Position numbers and translations under genes: made by a program. From positions 1-64,000 of the forward strand of contig CALUGW010000009.1 of assembly GCA_944320305.1 (NCBI GenBank): a stretch of 64,000 nt of DNA. Direction: 5' to 3'. Within the stretch, counting starts at the first letter, position 1. Every line of letters starts with the position of its first letter. This DNA comes from an uncultured Prevotella sp. (GTDB lineage Bacteria; Bacteroidota; Bacteroidia; Bacteroidales; Bacteroidaceae). The notes under the pieces were generated by a model. That model ran no database searches. It saw only the letters and a list, made by a program, of their open reading frames with translations, and had not been told where the DNA came from. Shown here one piece after another: positions 1-8,143 of this stretch.

Positions 1-214
1 ATTCAAATATACAAATTGTTCAGCGGTTTTCTTCTTTATGACTATGAAATCACTCCAAATTTCGGATGAACCATTATTTTTCTATTTCGGCGGAAACCGA
101 AGTGTTAATTTTCGGGAGCCGGGAATCAGGAGACGGACAATGGCACGCGGGAAATTGATTGCCGCCCGGTTTTGTCGTTTGGGCCTGCGGCGGCGGATTC
201 GTGAGTCTGCGGCG
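1..214. other. Intergenic start of window with a partial repeat box
   Basis: No gene is supported here. Positions 82-110 carry the box CTATTTCGG...CGAAGTGTTAA that recurs at 30414-30443, 37461-37490, 48771-48800 and, more weakly, 62571-62601. It is followed by GGAGAC-like 7-nt units to about 135. This looks like a decayed end of the class-2 intergenic element described at 30, 37 and 49 kb. No 22-nt palindrome array is seen in this stretch. Confidence 0.5.
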
Positions 215-2155
215 TCACTTCTTCCCATTTGGCTTCTTGCTGAACTTCCACGCCAGCGAGAGCATCACGTAGCGCGGAACGCTGTTGTAGCGCAGCTCGG
301 TGCGGCCCTGGGCGTTGATGGAGTAGCTCTTTGTCGAGATCTGGCGCAGTATGTCGTAGGCGGTGATCCTGGCCGTCAGCGCGCCTTTTAGGAACGTGCG
401 CGAGAGCTGTGCGTTCCATGCCAGGTCGTCGGTGTTCATCTCCCGGCTGCCGTATCCGCGGCGGCTGAACATGCTGATGTCCGTCGAGAGGTTCACTCCG
501 AGCGCGGGGATGGTGTACTGTATGTTGCCTCCCCAGCGGTAGTCGAATGTGTTTATCGGCTCGAATCCCTCGCGGCGGCTGCGGCTGTGGCGCGTGTCTA
601 TCTTGCCGCCGACGCCAGCCGTGAGCTTGCCCAGGGTGTAGGTGAGGCGCAGGTCGAGGGCGGTGGTCACGGTGCTTACCTTGCTCAGGGCGTCGCCTGC
701 GCCGCCGTAGGCCACGTCGAAGTCTACATCGCGGATCAGCCTGACATTCGCGCCTGCGCTGTAGCGCAGCCGCCGCCTGTCGCCGAGCGAGCCGTTGAGT
801 CCTCCGAGCAGCCGGGCGTCCCAGTTGCCCCGCACGTTGTCCTGCATATAGGTGTAGGCGCCGGTGGCCGGGTTGTACGTGGTGCGTGTGCCGAAGGCGT
901 TGTGCCTTATGCGCACCGAGGCCCCGGCGTACCACGTCATGTCGGACGAGTCGCGGCGGAATGTGCTCCGGCCGTCGATTTCGACTGTCGTGCTGCCTTT
1001 CAGCGCGGGGTTGTTTATGAAGAGGGCAAGCGGGTTTGTGGTGTTCTCGCGGGGCATGAGCGAGGCGAAGTCGGGCTGTGTCGTGCTCACGCGCAGCGAG
1101 TAATTGTGGCTGGTCTTGCCCTTTTTCCACTGCAGGTAGACGGTGGGGCTGAAGTCGCTGTACGTCCTTGCGGCCACGGTGTCTGTGCCTCCGCTGCGGT
1201 AGCGCATCTTCTCGCGGTAGAAGGTATAGGGCATGAAGAAGCTGATGTAGCGGCCTCTGGCCGAGCGGTAGACATCCAGCGCCGCTCCGTAGCCCCGCTG
1301 CATCTTGTCGGTCTGCGTGCTGTTGTCGGCGTCGAGGGCCATCATGAGTGAGTCGGCGGTGGAGGGCAGCCGCCAGGTCTCGTCGGCCCATGCGCCGCCG
1401 AGGCGGTCCAGGCGGTACTGTGCGCCGCTGTTGGCGGTGTGCATCTGCTGGTACGTGACTGTCGCGCCGGCGTTCCAGCCGTGGTTGAGAGCCAGCCTGT
1501 ACGCCATGTTCAGGTTGTAGTAGTAGTTATCATAGTCCGACGTGTTGTAGCGGTTGCGCCGGTCGGTGGTGCCGTCGGCTGCGTAAAAGGCGCCGGTCTG
1601 GACGCGGCTCTCGTCGGGCGTGAGCCTGTGCCAGCCGTAGTTGGCGTAGAATGTTACCCAGTCGCCCCAAGGCAGCGTCGTGTTCCAGTTCAGCAAGCCG
1701 CTCAGGTTTAGCCTCTTGTAGCGGTTGTGGGCGTCGCTCCACGAGCTGTTGGTGAGCGTGTCGCGCAGCGTCGAGTCGCGCGAGGAGGCGCTGCCGCTGC
1801 CGCTGGTGTAGGTAAAATAGTGATGGCTGGTCAGCTTCAGCTTGCTGAGCGTGATGCTGTTGTTCGCCTGCAGCCTGAAGTCCTTGTCGCGGCTGAGCGA
1901 CGAGCCGCCGCGGGCTATGTCGCCGCCGGAGGCGAAGGTCTGTGCGGAGCTGTGGCGCTCGTTGTCGGAGTCGCTCCAGGTCAGGCTCGTCTCGAATGTC
2001 TCCCTCGCGCGCTTGTCCTTGTCTTCGGTCTGTATGCCCAGCCCCGCCTGTTTGGTGGCGAGCAGGCCGCGCGTCATCTTCTCCGGCGACCAGTCGCCCT
2101 GGCTGCCCGGCTTCCGGTTCTCGTTCACGTTGTTGGCGTTGCCGAAGAGGGCCAC
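215..2155 (-). CDS. Fragment 3: outer-membrane beta-barrel part
   Basis: This 646-residue open piece starts at a GTG 28 codons after the TAA stop; the codons between still read as barrel sequence (RYTGRAFGLYFDDHTR). It is rich in alternating aromatic and polar strands and ends in SLAWKFSKK, as expected of an OMP_b-brl_3-type barrel from the TonB-receptor superfamily. Without the upstream signal peptide and plug it is unlikely to be exported. I list it because gene callers will report it, but it belongs to the pseudogene spanning 215-3139. Confidence 0.5.
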   Translation of the reverse strand: MALFGNANNVNENRKPGSQGDWSPEKMTRGLLATKQAGLGIQTEDKDKRARETFETSLTWSDSDNERHSSAQTFASGGDIARGGSSLSRDKDFRLQANNSITLSKLKLTSHHYFTYTSGSGSASSRDSTLRDTLTNSSWSDAHNRYKRLNLSGLLNWNTTLPWGDWVTFYANYGWHRLTPDESRVQTGAFYAADGTTDRRNRYNTSDYDNYYYNLNMAYRLALNHGWNAGATVTYQQMHTANSGAQYRLDRLGGAWADETWRLPSTADSLMMALDADNSTQTDKMQRGYGAALDVYRSARGRYISFFMPYTFYREKMRYRSGGTDTVAARTYSDFSPTVYLQWKKGKTSHNYSLRVSTTQPDFASLMPRENTTNPLALFINNPALKGSTTVEIDGRSTFRRDSSDMTWYAGASVRIRHNAFGTRTTYNPATGAYTYMQDNVRGNWDARLLGGLNGSLGDRRRLRYSAGANVRLIRDVDFDVAYGGAGDALSKVSTVTTALDLRLTYTLGKLTAGVGGKIDTRHSRSRREGFEPINTFDYRWGGNIQYTIPALGVNLSTDISMFSRRGYGSREMNTDDLAWNAQLSRTFLKGALTARITAYDILRQISTKSYSINAQGRTELRYNSVPRYVMLSLAWKFSKKPNGKK

Positions 2156-2239
2156 CCTCGTGTGGTCGTCGAAGTAAAGTCCGAAGGCGCGGCCCGTATA
2201 GCGGCTGCCGGTTCCGGCGCCAGCCTCGGCGTTGGCAAT

Positions 2240-2779
2240 TTAGCTGCGGGCGTACTCGCGCTTCAGGCTGACGTCCATCACGAAGTCCTTAGGCTCAACG
2301 TCGCGGCCGAGCAGCTCGCTGCGCTCGGTGCTCTTGTCGTAGACCTTTACCTCCTTGACGGTGAAGTAAGGCAGGTTTTCGAGCATCATCTTGTTCTTCC
2401 GCTTGAAGAAGTCCTTGCCGTTGAGCAGCAGGTAGTCCACCTTGCGTCCGTTGACATATACCGTCCCGCCGTCCTTAAGCTCGGCGCCGGGCATCTGGCG
2501 GATGAGCGCGTCGAGCATCGAACCCTCGGGCAGGTTGAACGCCGAGGCGTCGTAGACGATGGTGTCGCCGCGGTATGCTATCTGCACGCGGGTGCCGCGC
2601 ACCACCACCTCGCCCAGCCCCACGCTCTTGTAGACGTCGCCTTGGCTGCGCCTCATCAGCAGGCGGGGGATGGCGTAGTACTTCACGCGGCCCCTCGGGC
2701 GCAGGTCGAAGGTGTCGGTCAGTGTCTCGTAGCCCTCGGCCTCGGCTCGTATGAAGTAGCGCGCGGGCCGGCGGGGCAC
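2240..2779 (-). CDS. Fragment 2: plug-like middle part of the outer-membrane protein
   Basis: This 179-residue open piece is in the same frame as its neighbours. It contains the end of the carboxypeptidase-regulatory-like domain (YFIRAEAEGYETL, DTFDLRPRG) and a TonB-plug-like region (SVGLGEVVVRGT, then DALIRQMPGAELKDGGTVYVNGRKV). This is the layout of outer-membrane beta-barrel family proteins related to TonB receptors. Its ATG at 2779 is probably an internal methionine rather than a real start, because homologous sequence (GFDV) precedes it after the TAG. The piece ends at TAA 2240-2242, where the family normally continues into the barrel. Confidence 0.5.
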   Translation of the reverse strand: MPRRPARYFIRAEAEGYETLTDTFDLRPRGRVKYYAIPRLLMRRSQGDVYKSVGLGEVVVRGTRVQIAYRGDTIVYDASAFNLPEGSMLDALIRQMPGAELKDGGTVYVNGRKVDYLLLNGKDFFKRKNKMMLENLPYFTVKEVKVYDKSTERSELLGRDVEPKDFVMDVSLKREYARS

Positions 2780-2788
2780 GTCGAAGCC

Positions 2789-3139
2789 CTATCTCGACCA
2801 TGTGTTGAGGATGCGGCAGGTGTCTGTCAGCGTTAGCGCCGAGTCCTCGCTCGTGATGGTCACGGCGGCCTTTATTCGCGCCTTGGTGAACGAGTCATGC
2901 ACCTCGCCGCCCAGCCTCACGGTGCGTTCTTTCTTCTTCACGCCGCCGTAGGCTTGCAGGGGCAGCGAGAGGGCGGCGGCAAGCGCCGCCGGCAGGGCCA
3001 CCGCGGCAGCCATTATGAAGAGCGACACTGCGCGGTTGAGCGTGTGGAGCGTCTCGCGACGCAGGCACAGCCCGTAGAGCGAGTGCGGCAGGGCCATCAC
3101 TATGGATGCCTTGATGACGTAGAGGAGAAAGGCGGCCAT
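2789..3139 (-). CDS. Fragment 1: BlaR1-like membrane N-terminus plus start of carboxypeptidase-regulatory-like domain
   Basis: This is a 116-residue open piece of the broken chimera. Residues 4-25 and 40-62 are hydrophobic, and the segment between them (LRRETLHTLNRA) is the usual loop of Bacteroidetes M56/BlaR1 proteins. From about residue 66 (GGVKKKERTVRLGGEV) the sequence is instead the start of an exported protein with a CarboxypepD_reg-like fold. The second helix, ending in LPLQAYGG, could serve as a signal peptide for the downstream domain. If translated, the piece would be a small membrane peptide without protease activity. Confidence 0.5.
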   Translation of the reverse strand: MAAFLLYVIKASIVMALPHSLYGLCLRRETLHTLNRAVSLFIMAAAVALPAALAAALSLPLQAYGGVKKKERTVRLGGEVHDSFTKARIKAAVTITSEDSALTLTDTCRILNTWSR

Positions 3140-3143
3140 CGCG

Positions 3144-3500
3144 CTATTGCTTCTTAAGGTTGTCGAGAAAGTCGGTAAGCTCCTGCTCGCTCACCTTCTC
3201 CTCTCTTACGAGCGCGGAGACAACGTTCATGTAGCTGTTGCCGAAGTAGCGCTTCACGAACTGCTCGAACTTGCCCCGCCCGTAGTTCTCCTGCTTCACG
3301 GCGGGCTTGTAGAGGTAGCCCCTGCCCCTCTGCTCGTGGGTCAGGTAGCCCTTCTTCTCGAGCAGCTGGAACATCGTTGCCACGGTGTTGATGTGGGGGT
3401 GTGGCTCCGGAAACATCGCCTGCACCTCTTTCGGGGTGGCGCTGCCGAGCTGCCAGATCATCTCCATCACCTCTTCTTCTCTTCTTGTCAGTCTCTCCAT
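3144..3500 (-). CDS. BlaI/MecI/CopY family transcriptional repressor
   Basis: A 118-residue winged-helix repressor: RREEEVMEMIWQLGSATPKEVQ (first helix and HTH entry), INTVATMFQLLEKKGYL (recognition helix and wing), GRGYLYKP, then a C-terminal dimerisation helix pair. Family members bind dyads in their own promoter and are inactivated by cleavage from the membrane sensor-protease BlaR1. I chose the ATG at 3500 rather than 3602 because a full promoter sits at 3587-3617 and the family begins with this MERLTRREEE-type sequence. The sensor gene that should follow is fused and broken, so this repressor may be orphaned and permanently active. Confidence 0.88.
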   Translation of the reverse strand: MERLTRREEEVMEMIWQLGSATPKEVQAMFPEPHPHINTVATMFQLLEKKGYLTHEQRGRGYLYKPAVKQENYGRGKFEQFVKRYFGNSYMNVVSALVREEKVSEQELTDFLDNLKKQ

Positions 3501-3586
3501 GTCTCTTTGTCTGTTTGGGGTTGTTCGGTGTTTTGCGCACATCCGCAGCCTCGCCGGGCTCCGGACGCACGCGGGTCTTACGGTTA

Positions 3587-3617
3587 CAAAGATAGGAAAC
3601 AATAGTTGGAACGCAAA
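3587..3617 (-). promoter_or_regulatory. Bacteroidetes promoter of the blaI-like gene
   Basis: On the minus strand TTTG (3614-3617), a 19-base spacer and TATCTTTG (3587-3594) match the TTTG-N19-TAnnTTTG consensus of the primary Bacteroidetes sigma factor. The predicted transcript start is about 80 bases before the ATG at 3500. Confidence 0.75.
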
Positions 3618-3710
3618 ATTTAGGTGAATCTTTTAACGTATTTTATAGTCGCTCGCAAGTCATTCTCATCCCCGCGCCCTGGTGTGACAGTCTCACTGAA
3701 GCACATTTTC

Positions 3711-3738
3711 TTGATTCTTCGTTCTTAATTCTTCATTT
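3711..3738. repeat. Short 7-nt tandem array
   Basis: TTGATTC TTCGTTC TTAATTC TTCATTT are four 7-nt units, directly upstream of the -7 element (3744-3751) of the ABC ATPase gene. It belongs to the family of 7- to 9-nt arrays found throughout the intergenic DNA of this window. Confidence 0.55.
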
Positions 3739-3756
3739 CTTGCTATCTTTGCAGCC

Positions 3757-4761
3757 ATGACAGACAAGGCGAACGACATCAGGCTCTCGGGGCTGTCGAT
3801 AGGATACAGCGGCCGCCGGGGCGCGAAGACCGTGGCGCGCGGGCTGACGGCCACCGTCCGCGGGGGCGAGCTGACCTGCCTCGTGGGGCCCAACGGCGCG
3901 GGCAAGTCAACGCTGCTGCGCACCATCGCTGGGGCGCAGCCTCCGCTGGGGGGGAGCGTGAGCCTGTGCGGGCGGCCTCTGGCCGACTACACTCCGAGGC
4001 TGCTGGCGCGCACGGTGGCCATCGTGCTGACCGAGAAACCCGACGTGGCCAACATGACCGTGGCCGAGATGGTGGCCCTGGGGCGCTCGCCCTACACCGG
4101 CTTCTGGGGCACCTGCTCGGCCGGCGACCGCCGCGTGGCGCAGCAGGCCATGGCCACCGTGGGCATTGGCGGGCTGGCCGGGCGCAGGGTGGCCACCCTG
4201 AGCGACGGCGAGCGGCAGAAGACCATGATTGCCAAGGCGCTGGCGCAGCAGACGCCGGTGGTGGTGCTCGACGAGCCTACGGCCTTTCTCGACTTCCCCA
4301 GCAAGGCCGAGGTGATGCGACTGCTGCACCGCGTGAGCCACGAGACGGGCCGTGCGGTGTTTCTTTCGACGCACGACCTCGACCTCGCCCTGCAGACGGC
4401 CGACACGCTGTGGCTGCTCGACAGCGGCGGCACGCTGGCCACAGGGACTCCCGAAGACCTGGCCCTCGACGGACGTCTCGGGGCGTTCTTCGCCGGCGAG
4501 GGCGTTGAGTTCGACGGCGCGACGGGCCTCTTCAGCGTGAGCCACTCCCCCACCCGCTCCGTGGGCGTGGCCGGAGCCGACGGCCTGCGCCGCCGTATGC
4601 TCTGCAAGGCCCTGCTGCGCAGCGGCATCGCCGCCGCACAGCCGCAGCCCGGCTCAGACATAGTGGAGGTGACTGACACGGCATTCGTCGTGACCGCCGG
4701 CGGCAGGACAACCAGCGCGACGACCGTGGCCGGGGCGCTCAGGGCGCTGGCCGGGGCATGA
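3757..4761 (+). CDS. ABC transporter ATP-binding protein (FecE/BtuD-like)
   Basis: A 334-residue ATPase of the iron-siderophore/haem/cobalamin importer type. Walker A is GPNGAGKST (44-52), the signature is LSDGERQK (148-155), Walker B is VVVLDEPTA (168-176), and the switch histidine is in STHDLDL (204-210). Family members couple ATP hydrolysis to a FecCD-type permease at the inner membrane. Neither a permease nor a binding protein lies nearby, so its partner is elsewhere. The last roughly 80 residues extend beyond the usual length of about 255-265 and contain no motif I recognise. TATCTTTG (3744-3751) ends 5 bases before the ATG, so the transcript may be nearly leaderless. Confidence 0.85.
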   Translation: MTDKANDIRLSGLSIGYSGRRGAKTVARGLTATVRGGELTCLVGPNGAGKSTLLRTIAGAQPPLGGSVSLCGRPLADYTPRLLARTVAIVLTEKPDVANMTVAEMVALGRSPYTGFWGTCSAGDRRVAQQAMATVGIGGLAGRRVATLSDGERQKTMIAKALAQQTPVVVLDEPTAFLDFPSKAEVMRLLHRVSHETGRAVFLSTHDLDLALQTADTLWLLDSGGTLATGTPEDLALDGRLGAFFAGEGVEFDGATGLFSVSHSPTRSVGVAGADGLRRRMLCKALLRSGIAAAQPQPGSDIVEVTDTAFVVTAGGRTTSATTVAGALRALAGA

Positions 4762-4868
4762 GAACTGGCATGCAAACCGGGGTATTGCAGAATAAAACTG
4801 TTAACACTTTTAACTTAACAGCGAGCCATATCAGCCATGACTGATAACCGCTTGACTGACAATGGATT

Positions 4869-4956
4869 ATGAAATAGGCCGTTTTGTCATCCAAAACAGG
4901 CCGTATCGGGACGCGAAACGTGCCGTTTTGCCTGGCAAAACGGCACGTTTCGCATT
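4869..4956. repeat. 22-nt palindromic array A (4 units)
   Basis: Four units of exactly 22 nt begin at 4869, 4891, 4913 and 4935. Each resembles GCGAAACNGGCCGTTTTGC plus 3 nt. Units 3 and 4 form a perfect inverted repeat with 20-base arms (4913-4932 and 4934-4953) around one T. The rest of the 326-bp gap (4762-5087) holds TTAAC-rich DNA, the motif at 5001-5022 and the terminator at 5056-5087. No ORF is supported in it. Confidence 0.85.
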
Positions 4957-5000
4957 GTAATCCGGCAGGTATGTTAAATCACTGCTTGCGGTGTGGCTTT

Positions 5001-5022
5001 TTAGTTGCACATTTGCAATTAA
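5001..5022 (+). repeat. Motif TTAGTTGC..TTTGCAATTAA next to array A
   Basis: The sequence TTAGTTGCACATTTGCAATT sits 45 bases after array A. Similar copies lie at 11920-11941 next to array B and at 25812-25831 (minus strand) next to array C. It is embedded between GTGGCTT and AAGCCAC, so it could form the loop of a small hairpin. Confidence 0.55.
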
Positions 5023-5055
5023 GCCACATCGGGATGTCTGAAAAGCAAAGTCTGC

Positions 5056-5087
5056 AAAAACGTGTGCCGGCGGCCAGCCGGCACACG
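5056..5087 (-). terminator. Rho-independent terminator of the aldo/keto reductase gene
   Basis: Perfect 11-bp arms, CGTGTGCCGGC (5061-5071) and its complement (5077-5087), enclose a 5-nt loop and are followed on the minus strand by TTTTT. The stem starts directly after the stop codon at 5088-5090. Confidence 0.85.
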
Positions 5088-6062
5088 TCAGGGCAGGTCG
5101 CCGTCGGCAAACGGCTCGGCGCCGACGCACTTCAGGTTCTTCTGCAGCTGCTCGGTGCTGCTGGCGCCCACGAGCACCGATGTTACGCCCCTCTGGTGCA
5201 GCACCCAGGCCAGCGCCATCTCGGCCAGGGTCTCGCCGCGGCTCTGCGCCACGCTGTTCATGCGCTTCAGCCGTTCGAGCAGTTCGGGCGTGAGGGCGTC
5301 GCGCTTCAGGAAGTGGTCGCGCGTCATGCGGCTGTCGGTGGGAATTCCGTTGAGATAGCGGTCGGTGAGCAGCCCCTGCGCCAGCGGCGAGAACGAGATG
5401 AAGCCCACGCCCTCAGCGGCGCAATAGTCGGTGACGCCCTGCTCCTGCGGGGCGCGGTCGAGCAGGTTGAGCCGCCCCTGGTAGATGAGCAGCGGCGTGT
5501 CGCGGCGGCGCAGATAGCCTACGGCGAACTTCAGCGCGTCGAGCGGCCAGCGCGAGATGCCGATGTAGAGGGCCTTTCCGGCGCGCACGATGTCCACGAG
5601 CGCCTGGAGCGTCTCTTCCAGCGGGGTGTCGGGGTCGTAGCGGTGGCTGTAGAACAGGTCCACGTAGTCGAGCCTCATGCGCCTGAGGCTCTGGTCAAGG
5701 CTGGCCGTGAGATACTTGCGCGAGCCCCAGTTGCCATATGGTCCGGGCCACATGTCGTAGCCGGCCTTGGTGCTTATGAACAGTTCGTCGCGGTGGGGGC
5801 GGAAGTCGTCGTCCATGAGCCGGCCCATGGTAAGCTCCGCCGAGCCGTAGGGCGGGCCGTAGTTGTTGGCCAGGTCGAAGTGCGTGATGCCGTGGTCGAA
5901 GGCGTAGCGGGCGATGGCGCGGCTGCGCCCGTAGTAGTCTATGCCGCCGAAGTTGTGCCAGAAGCCCAGGCTCACCTTGGGCAGCAGCACGCCGCTGCGG
6001 CCGCAGCGGTTGTACTCCATGCCGTTGTCATACCGTTTTTCGTCTGCAATGTATTTCTCCAT
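5088..6062 (-). CDS. Aldo/keto reductase (YghZ-like)
   Basis: A 324-residue NAD(P)H-dependent oxidoreductase with the (beta/alpha)8 AKR fold. The catalytic tetrad is visible as D63, Y68 (HFDLANNYGPP), K99 (STKAGYDMW) and H140 (FYSHRYDP). The segments RSGVLLPKVSLGFWHNFG and GYDMWPGPYGNWGSRKYL are typical of the YghZ/L-glyceraldehyde-3-phosphate reductase group, so reduction of a small aldehyde such as methylglyoxal or L-glyceraldehyde 3-phosphate is likely; the true substrate is not determined by sequence. A TAAGTTTG -7 element lies at 6093-6100, about 30 bases before the ATG. The gene is monocistronic, ending in its own terminator. Confidence 0.88.
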   Translation of the reverse strand: MEKYIADEKRYDNGMEYNRCGRSGVLLPKVSLGFWHNFGGIDYYGRSRAIARYAFDHGITHFDLANNYGPPYGSAELTMGRLMDDDFRPHRDELFISTKAGYDMWPGPYGNWGSRKYLTASLDQSLRRMRLDYVDLFYSHRYDPDTPLEETLQALVDIVRAGKALYIGISRWPLDALKFAVGYLRRRDTPLLIYQGRLNLLDRAPQEQGVTDYCAAEGVGFISFSPLAQGLLTDRYLNGIPTDSRMTRDHFLKRDALTPELLERLKRMNSVAQSRGETLAEMALAWVLHQRGVTSVLVGASSTEQLQKNLKCVGAEPFADGDLP

Positions 6063-6218
6063 CGTGTGTGGTTGTTTTAAGTTTCAGCAGGGCAAACTTA
6101 ATAAAAAAATCCGAAACGGCGGCCCGCCTGACTGTGATTTAAAGTTAACGGCGGGCGGTTGTTTAACTTCTTTTACTCCTTAAGTTTTCACCGTGCGGCA
6201 TTTTATTGATAATTTTGC

Positions 6219-6259
6219 AGCGTTTTTACAATCGGACACAGCGTTTTTACAATCCGGAC
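6219..6259 (+). repeat. Direct repeat in the leader of the sulfatase gene
   Basis: AGCGTTTTTACAATCGGAC (6219-6237) is repeated almost exactly at 6240-6259 (one inserted C), 21 bases apart. It lies between the TAATTTTG -7 element (6210-6217) and the ATG at 6291, so it is transcribed. It could be a duplication or a two-site binding element; nothing further can be read from it. Confidence 0.5.
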
Positions 6260-6290
6260 GCATGGTTTTCGCAATTCATACAAGATTGAC

Positions 6291-8138
6291 ATGAGACAAC
6301 GTTTCGGCTGGCTGGCGAGGCTCTACGCGGCTTTTCTGGCCGTCTTCATGGTGCAGAAGGCGGCGTTCTTCATCATCGACATGCCCCAGGACGCGCCCCA
6401 CGGCGCGGCCGGCCTTGCCGCCGCCCTGCTGCACGGGCTGCTGCTCGACGTGCCTGTGGCGGGCTATCTCATCGCGCTGCCGCTGCTGGCGGTTGTCGTC
6501 ACGGCCTGGCTGCCTCGCCCGCTCAGGCTGCGCCGCTGGGCCTCGGCCTACTATGGCGTGGTGGCTCTGTGCGTCAGCCTGATGTTTGTGGCCGACCTGT
6601 CGCTCTATCCGTTCTGGCAGTTCAAGCTCGACGCCACCATATTCTATTACACCGACTCGCCCAAGGACGCCCTGGCCAGCGTGTCGGCGGGCTACGTGGC
6701 GCTGCGCCTGCTGGCCGTTGCCGCGTGGGCGGCGGCCCTGCTGTGGCTCTTCCGCCGGCTCACGCCCGCCGTGCTGCGCCCCGTGGGGGGCATTGGGCGG
6801 CGCGCGCTCTGCTCGCTGCTGGCCCTGGCTCTGGCCGCGCCGCTGGCCGTGTCAATCCGCGGCGGCCTGGGCGAGAGCACGGCCAACATAGGGCGGGTGT
6901 ACTTCTCGGCCGACGAGTTCCTCAACCACACCGCCGTGAACCCCTGCTTCAGCCTGCTGGCCTCGCTCGGCAAGGCCGAGGACTACGGCTCGGAGTTCGA
7001 CTACTTTGACGAGGACCGCCGCGCGGCACTCTTCAGAGGGCTGTACCCCCCCACCCCGACGGACACCGTGCGGCTGCTCAACACGCGGCGGCCCAACGTG
7101 CTGGTGATTCTGATGGAGGGCTTCGGCGGGCAGTTTGTCGAGGCCGTGAGCGGGCGCACCGACATAGCCCCCAACTACAACAGGCTGGCGCGCGAGGGCG
7201 TGATCTTCACCAACTGCTACTCCAACAGCTTCCGCACCGACCGCGGCACGGTCTCCACGCTCAGCGGCTATCCCAGCTTCCCCACCCTGTCGGTCATGAA
7301 GATGCCGGTAAAGAGCCGCACGCTGCCCTGTCTGGCGGCGTCGCTCAACGCCGAGGGCTACCGCAGCAGCTTCATCTACGGCGGCGACATAAACTTCACC
7401 AACATGCAGAGCTACCTGCGCACCGGCGGCTACGGCACGATTGTGAGCGACGTTGACTTCAGCCAGGAGGAGAAGGCTGACAACCCGTGGGGAGCCAACG
7501 ACGACGTGACCTTCGCCCGCCTGGGCCGCATGATGGCGGAGCAGGGCGCCGGGCCGTGGCACATCTGCTTCCTCACGCTGAGCAGCCACGAGCCGTGGCA
7601 GGTGCCCTACAAGCGTCTCGCGGAGAAGATTCCCAACGCCTTCGCCTTTACCGACCACTGTCTGGGCCGCTTCGTCGACAGCCTGAAGCGCACGCCCGCC
7701 TGGCGCGACCTGCTCATCGTCTGCATTCCCGACCACGGCTACCTCTACCCCTCGGACATAACCCACGAGCAGCACAGCCACAACACCATGCTCTGGATCG
7801 GCGGGGCGGTGGCCCGCCCGCGCACCGTGGCCACGCTGATGAACCAGAGCGACATGGCCGCCACGCTGCTGGGCCAGCTCGGCATCGGCCACAGCGCCTA
7901 CACGTTCAGCCGCGACGTGATGAGCCAGGAGTACAAATATCCCTTCGCCTTCTTCACCCACAAGGAGAGCTTCGGCTTTGCCGACAGCACCGGCCACACC
8001 GTCTACGACATCGTAGGCGACAAGGTGAGCGAGGACCGCTCCGCCTCAGGCCGCGCTTCGGCCGCCATGACAGCCCGCCGCCTGGAGCTGGGCAAGGCCG
8101 TCATGCAGTCGTTCTACGACGACATAGGGCGGAGATAG
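6291..8138 (+). CDS. LTA synthase family / membrane-anchored sulfatase-type transferase
   Basis: A 615-residue inner-membrane protein with about five N-terminal membrane helices (near 10-30, 45-72, 86-104, 132-153, 170-188) and a C-terminal periplasmic sulfatase-fold domain. Metal and active-site elements are E276 (NVLVILMEGFGG), T316 (SFRTDRG, the position of the LtaS nucleophile), HEPW and PDHGYL. This family transfers phosphoglycerol or phosphoethanolamine groups, or cleaves sulfate or phosphate esters, on lipids and glycans; in Gram-negative Bacteroidales the substrate is usually unknown. A TAATTTTG element at 6210-6217 is the likely -7 box. The gene faces the CoA-transferase gene, from which it is separated by a 7-nt array and a bidirectional terminator. 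Confidence 0.85.
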   Translation: MRQRFGWLARLYAAFLAVFMVQKAAFFIIDMPQDAPHGAAGLAAALLHGLLLDVPVAGYLIALPLLAVVVTAWLPRPLRLRRWASAYYGVVALCVSLMFVADLSLYPFWQFKLDATIFYYTDSPKDALASVSAGYVALRLLAVAAWAAALLWLFRRLTPAVLRPVGGIGRRALCSLLALALAAPLAVSIRGGLGESTANIGRVYFSADEFLNHTAVNPCFSLLASLGKAEDYGSEFDYFDEDRRAALFRGLYPPTPTDTVRLLNTRRPNVLVILMEGFGGQFVEAVSGRTDIAPNYNRLAREGVIFTNCYSNSFRTDRGTVSTLSGYPSFPTLSVMKMPVKSRTLPCLAASLNAEGYRSSFIYGGDINFTNMQSYLRTGGYGTIVSDVDFSQEEKADNPWGANDDVTFARLGRMMAEQGAGPWHICFLTLSSHEPWQVPYKRLAEKIPNAFAFTDHCLGRFVDSLKRTPAWRDLLIVCIPDHGYLYPSDITHEQHSHNTMLWIGGAVARPRTVATLMNQSDMAATLLGQLGIGHSAYTFSRDVMSQEYKYPFAFFTHKESFGFADSTGHTVYDIVGDKVSEDRSASGRASAAMTARRLELGKAVMQSFYDDIGRR

Positions 8139-8143
8139 GAGGA

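Larger units (their letters stand above)
215..3139 (-). pseudogene. Broken BlaR1-N-terminus / outer-membrane beta-barrel chimera
   Basis: From the ATG at 3139 to the TGA at 215-217 one reading frame runs for 974 codons, interrupted only by TAG at 2789-2791 (codon 117) and TAA at 2240-2242 (codon 300). The order is: two membrane helices typical of the N-terminus of M56/BlaR1 sensors (codons 1-62, with RETLHTLNRA), a CarboxypepD_reg-like domain, a plug-like region with SVGLGEVVVRGT, then a long outer-membrane barrel ending WKFSKKPNGKK. The M56 catalytic region (HExxH) is missing. It starts 4 bp after blaI, the normal blaI-blaR1 spacing. I infer a deletion fusion that then decayed by two nonsense mutations. 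Stop-codon readthrough or sequencing error are less likely alternatives, since the two stops differ and no indel is needed. Confidence 0.75.

Noticed and set aside
2240-2791. Stop-codon readthrough (selenocysteine, pyrrolysine or programmed recoding) in the BlaR1/barrel chimera
   Set aside because: The two stops are of different kinds (TAG and TAA), neither is TGA, and no conserved stem or special context is visible. Ordinary pseudogene decay explains both.
126-2836. Long open frames opposite or in other frames of the barrel gene (126-1391, 587-1351, 1727-2836)
   Set aside because: They are rich in Arg/Ala/Gly/His/Val without domain resemblance and are shadows of a GC-rich coding frame.
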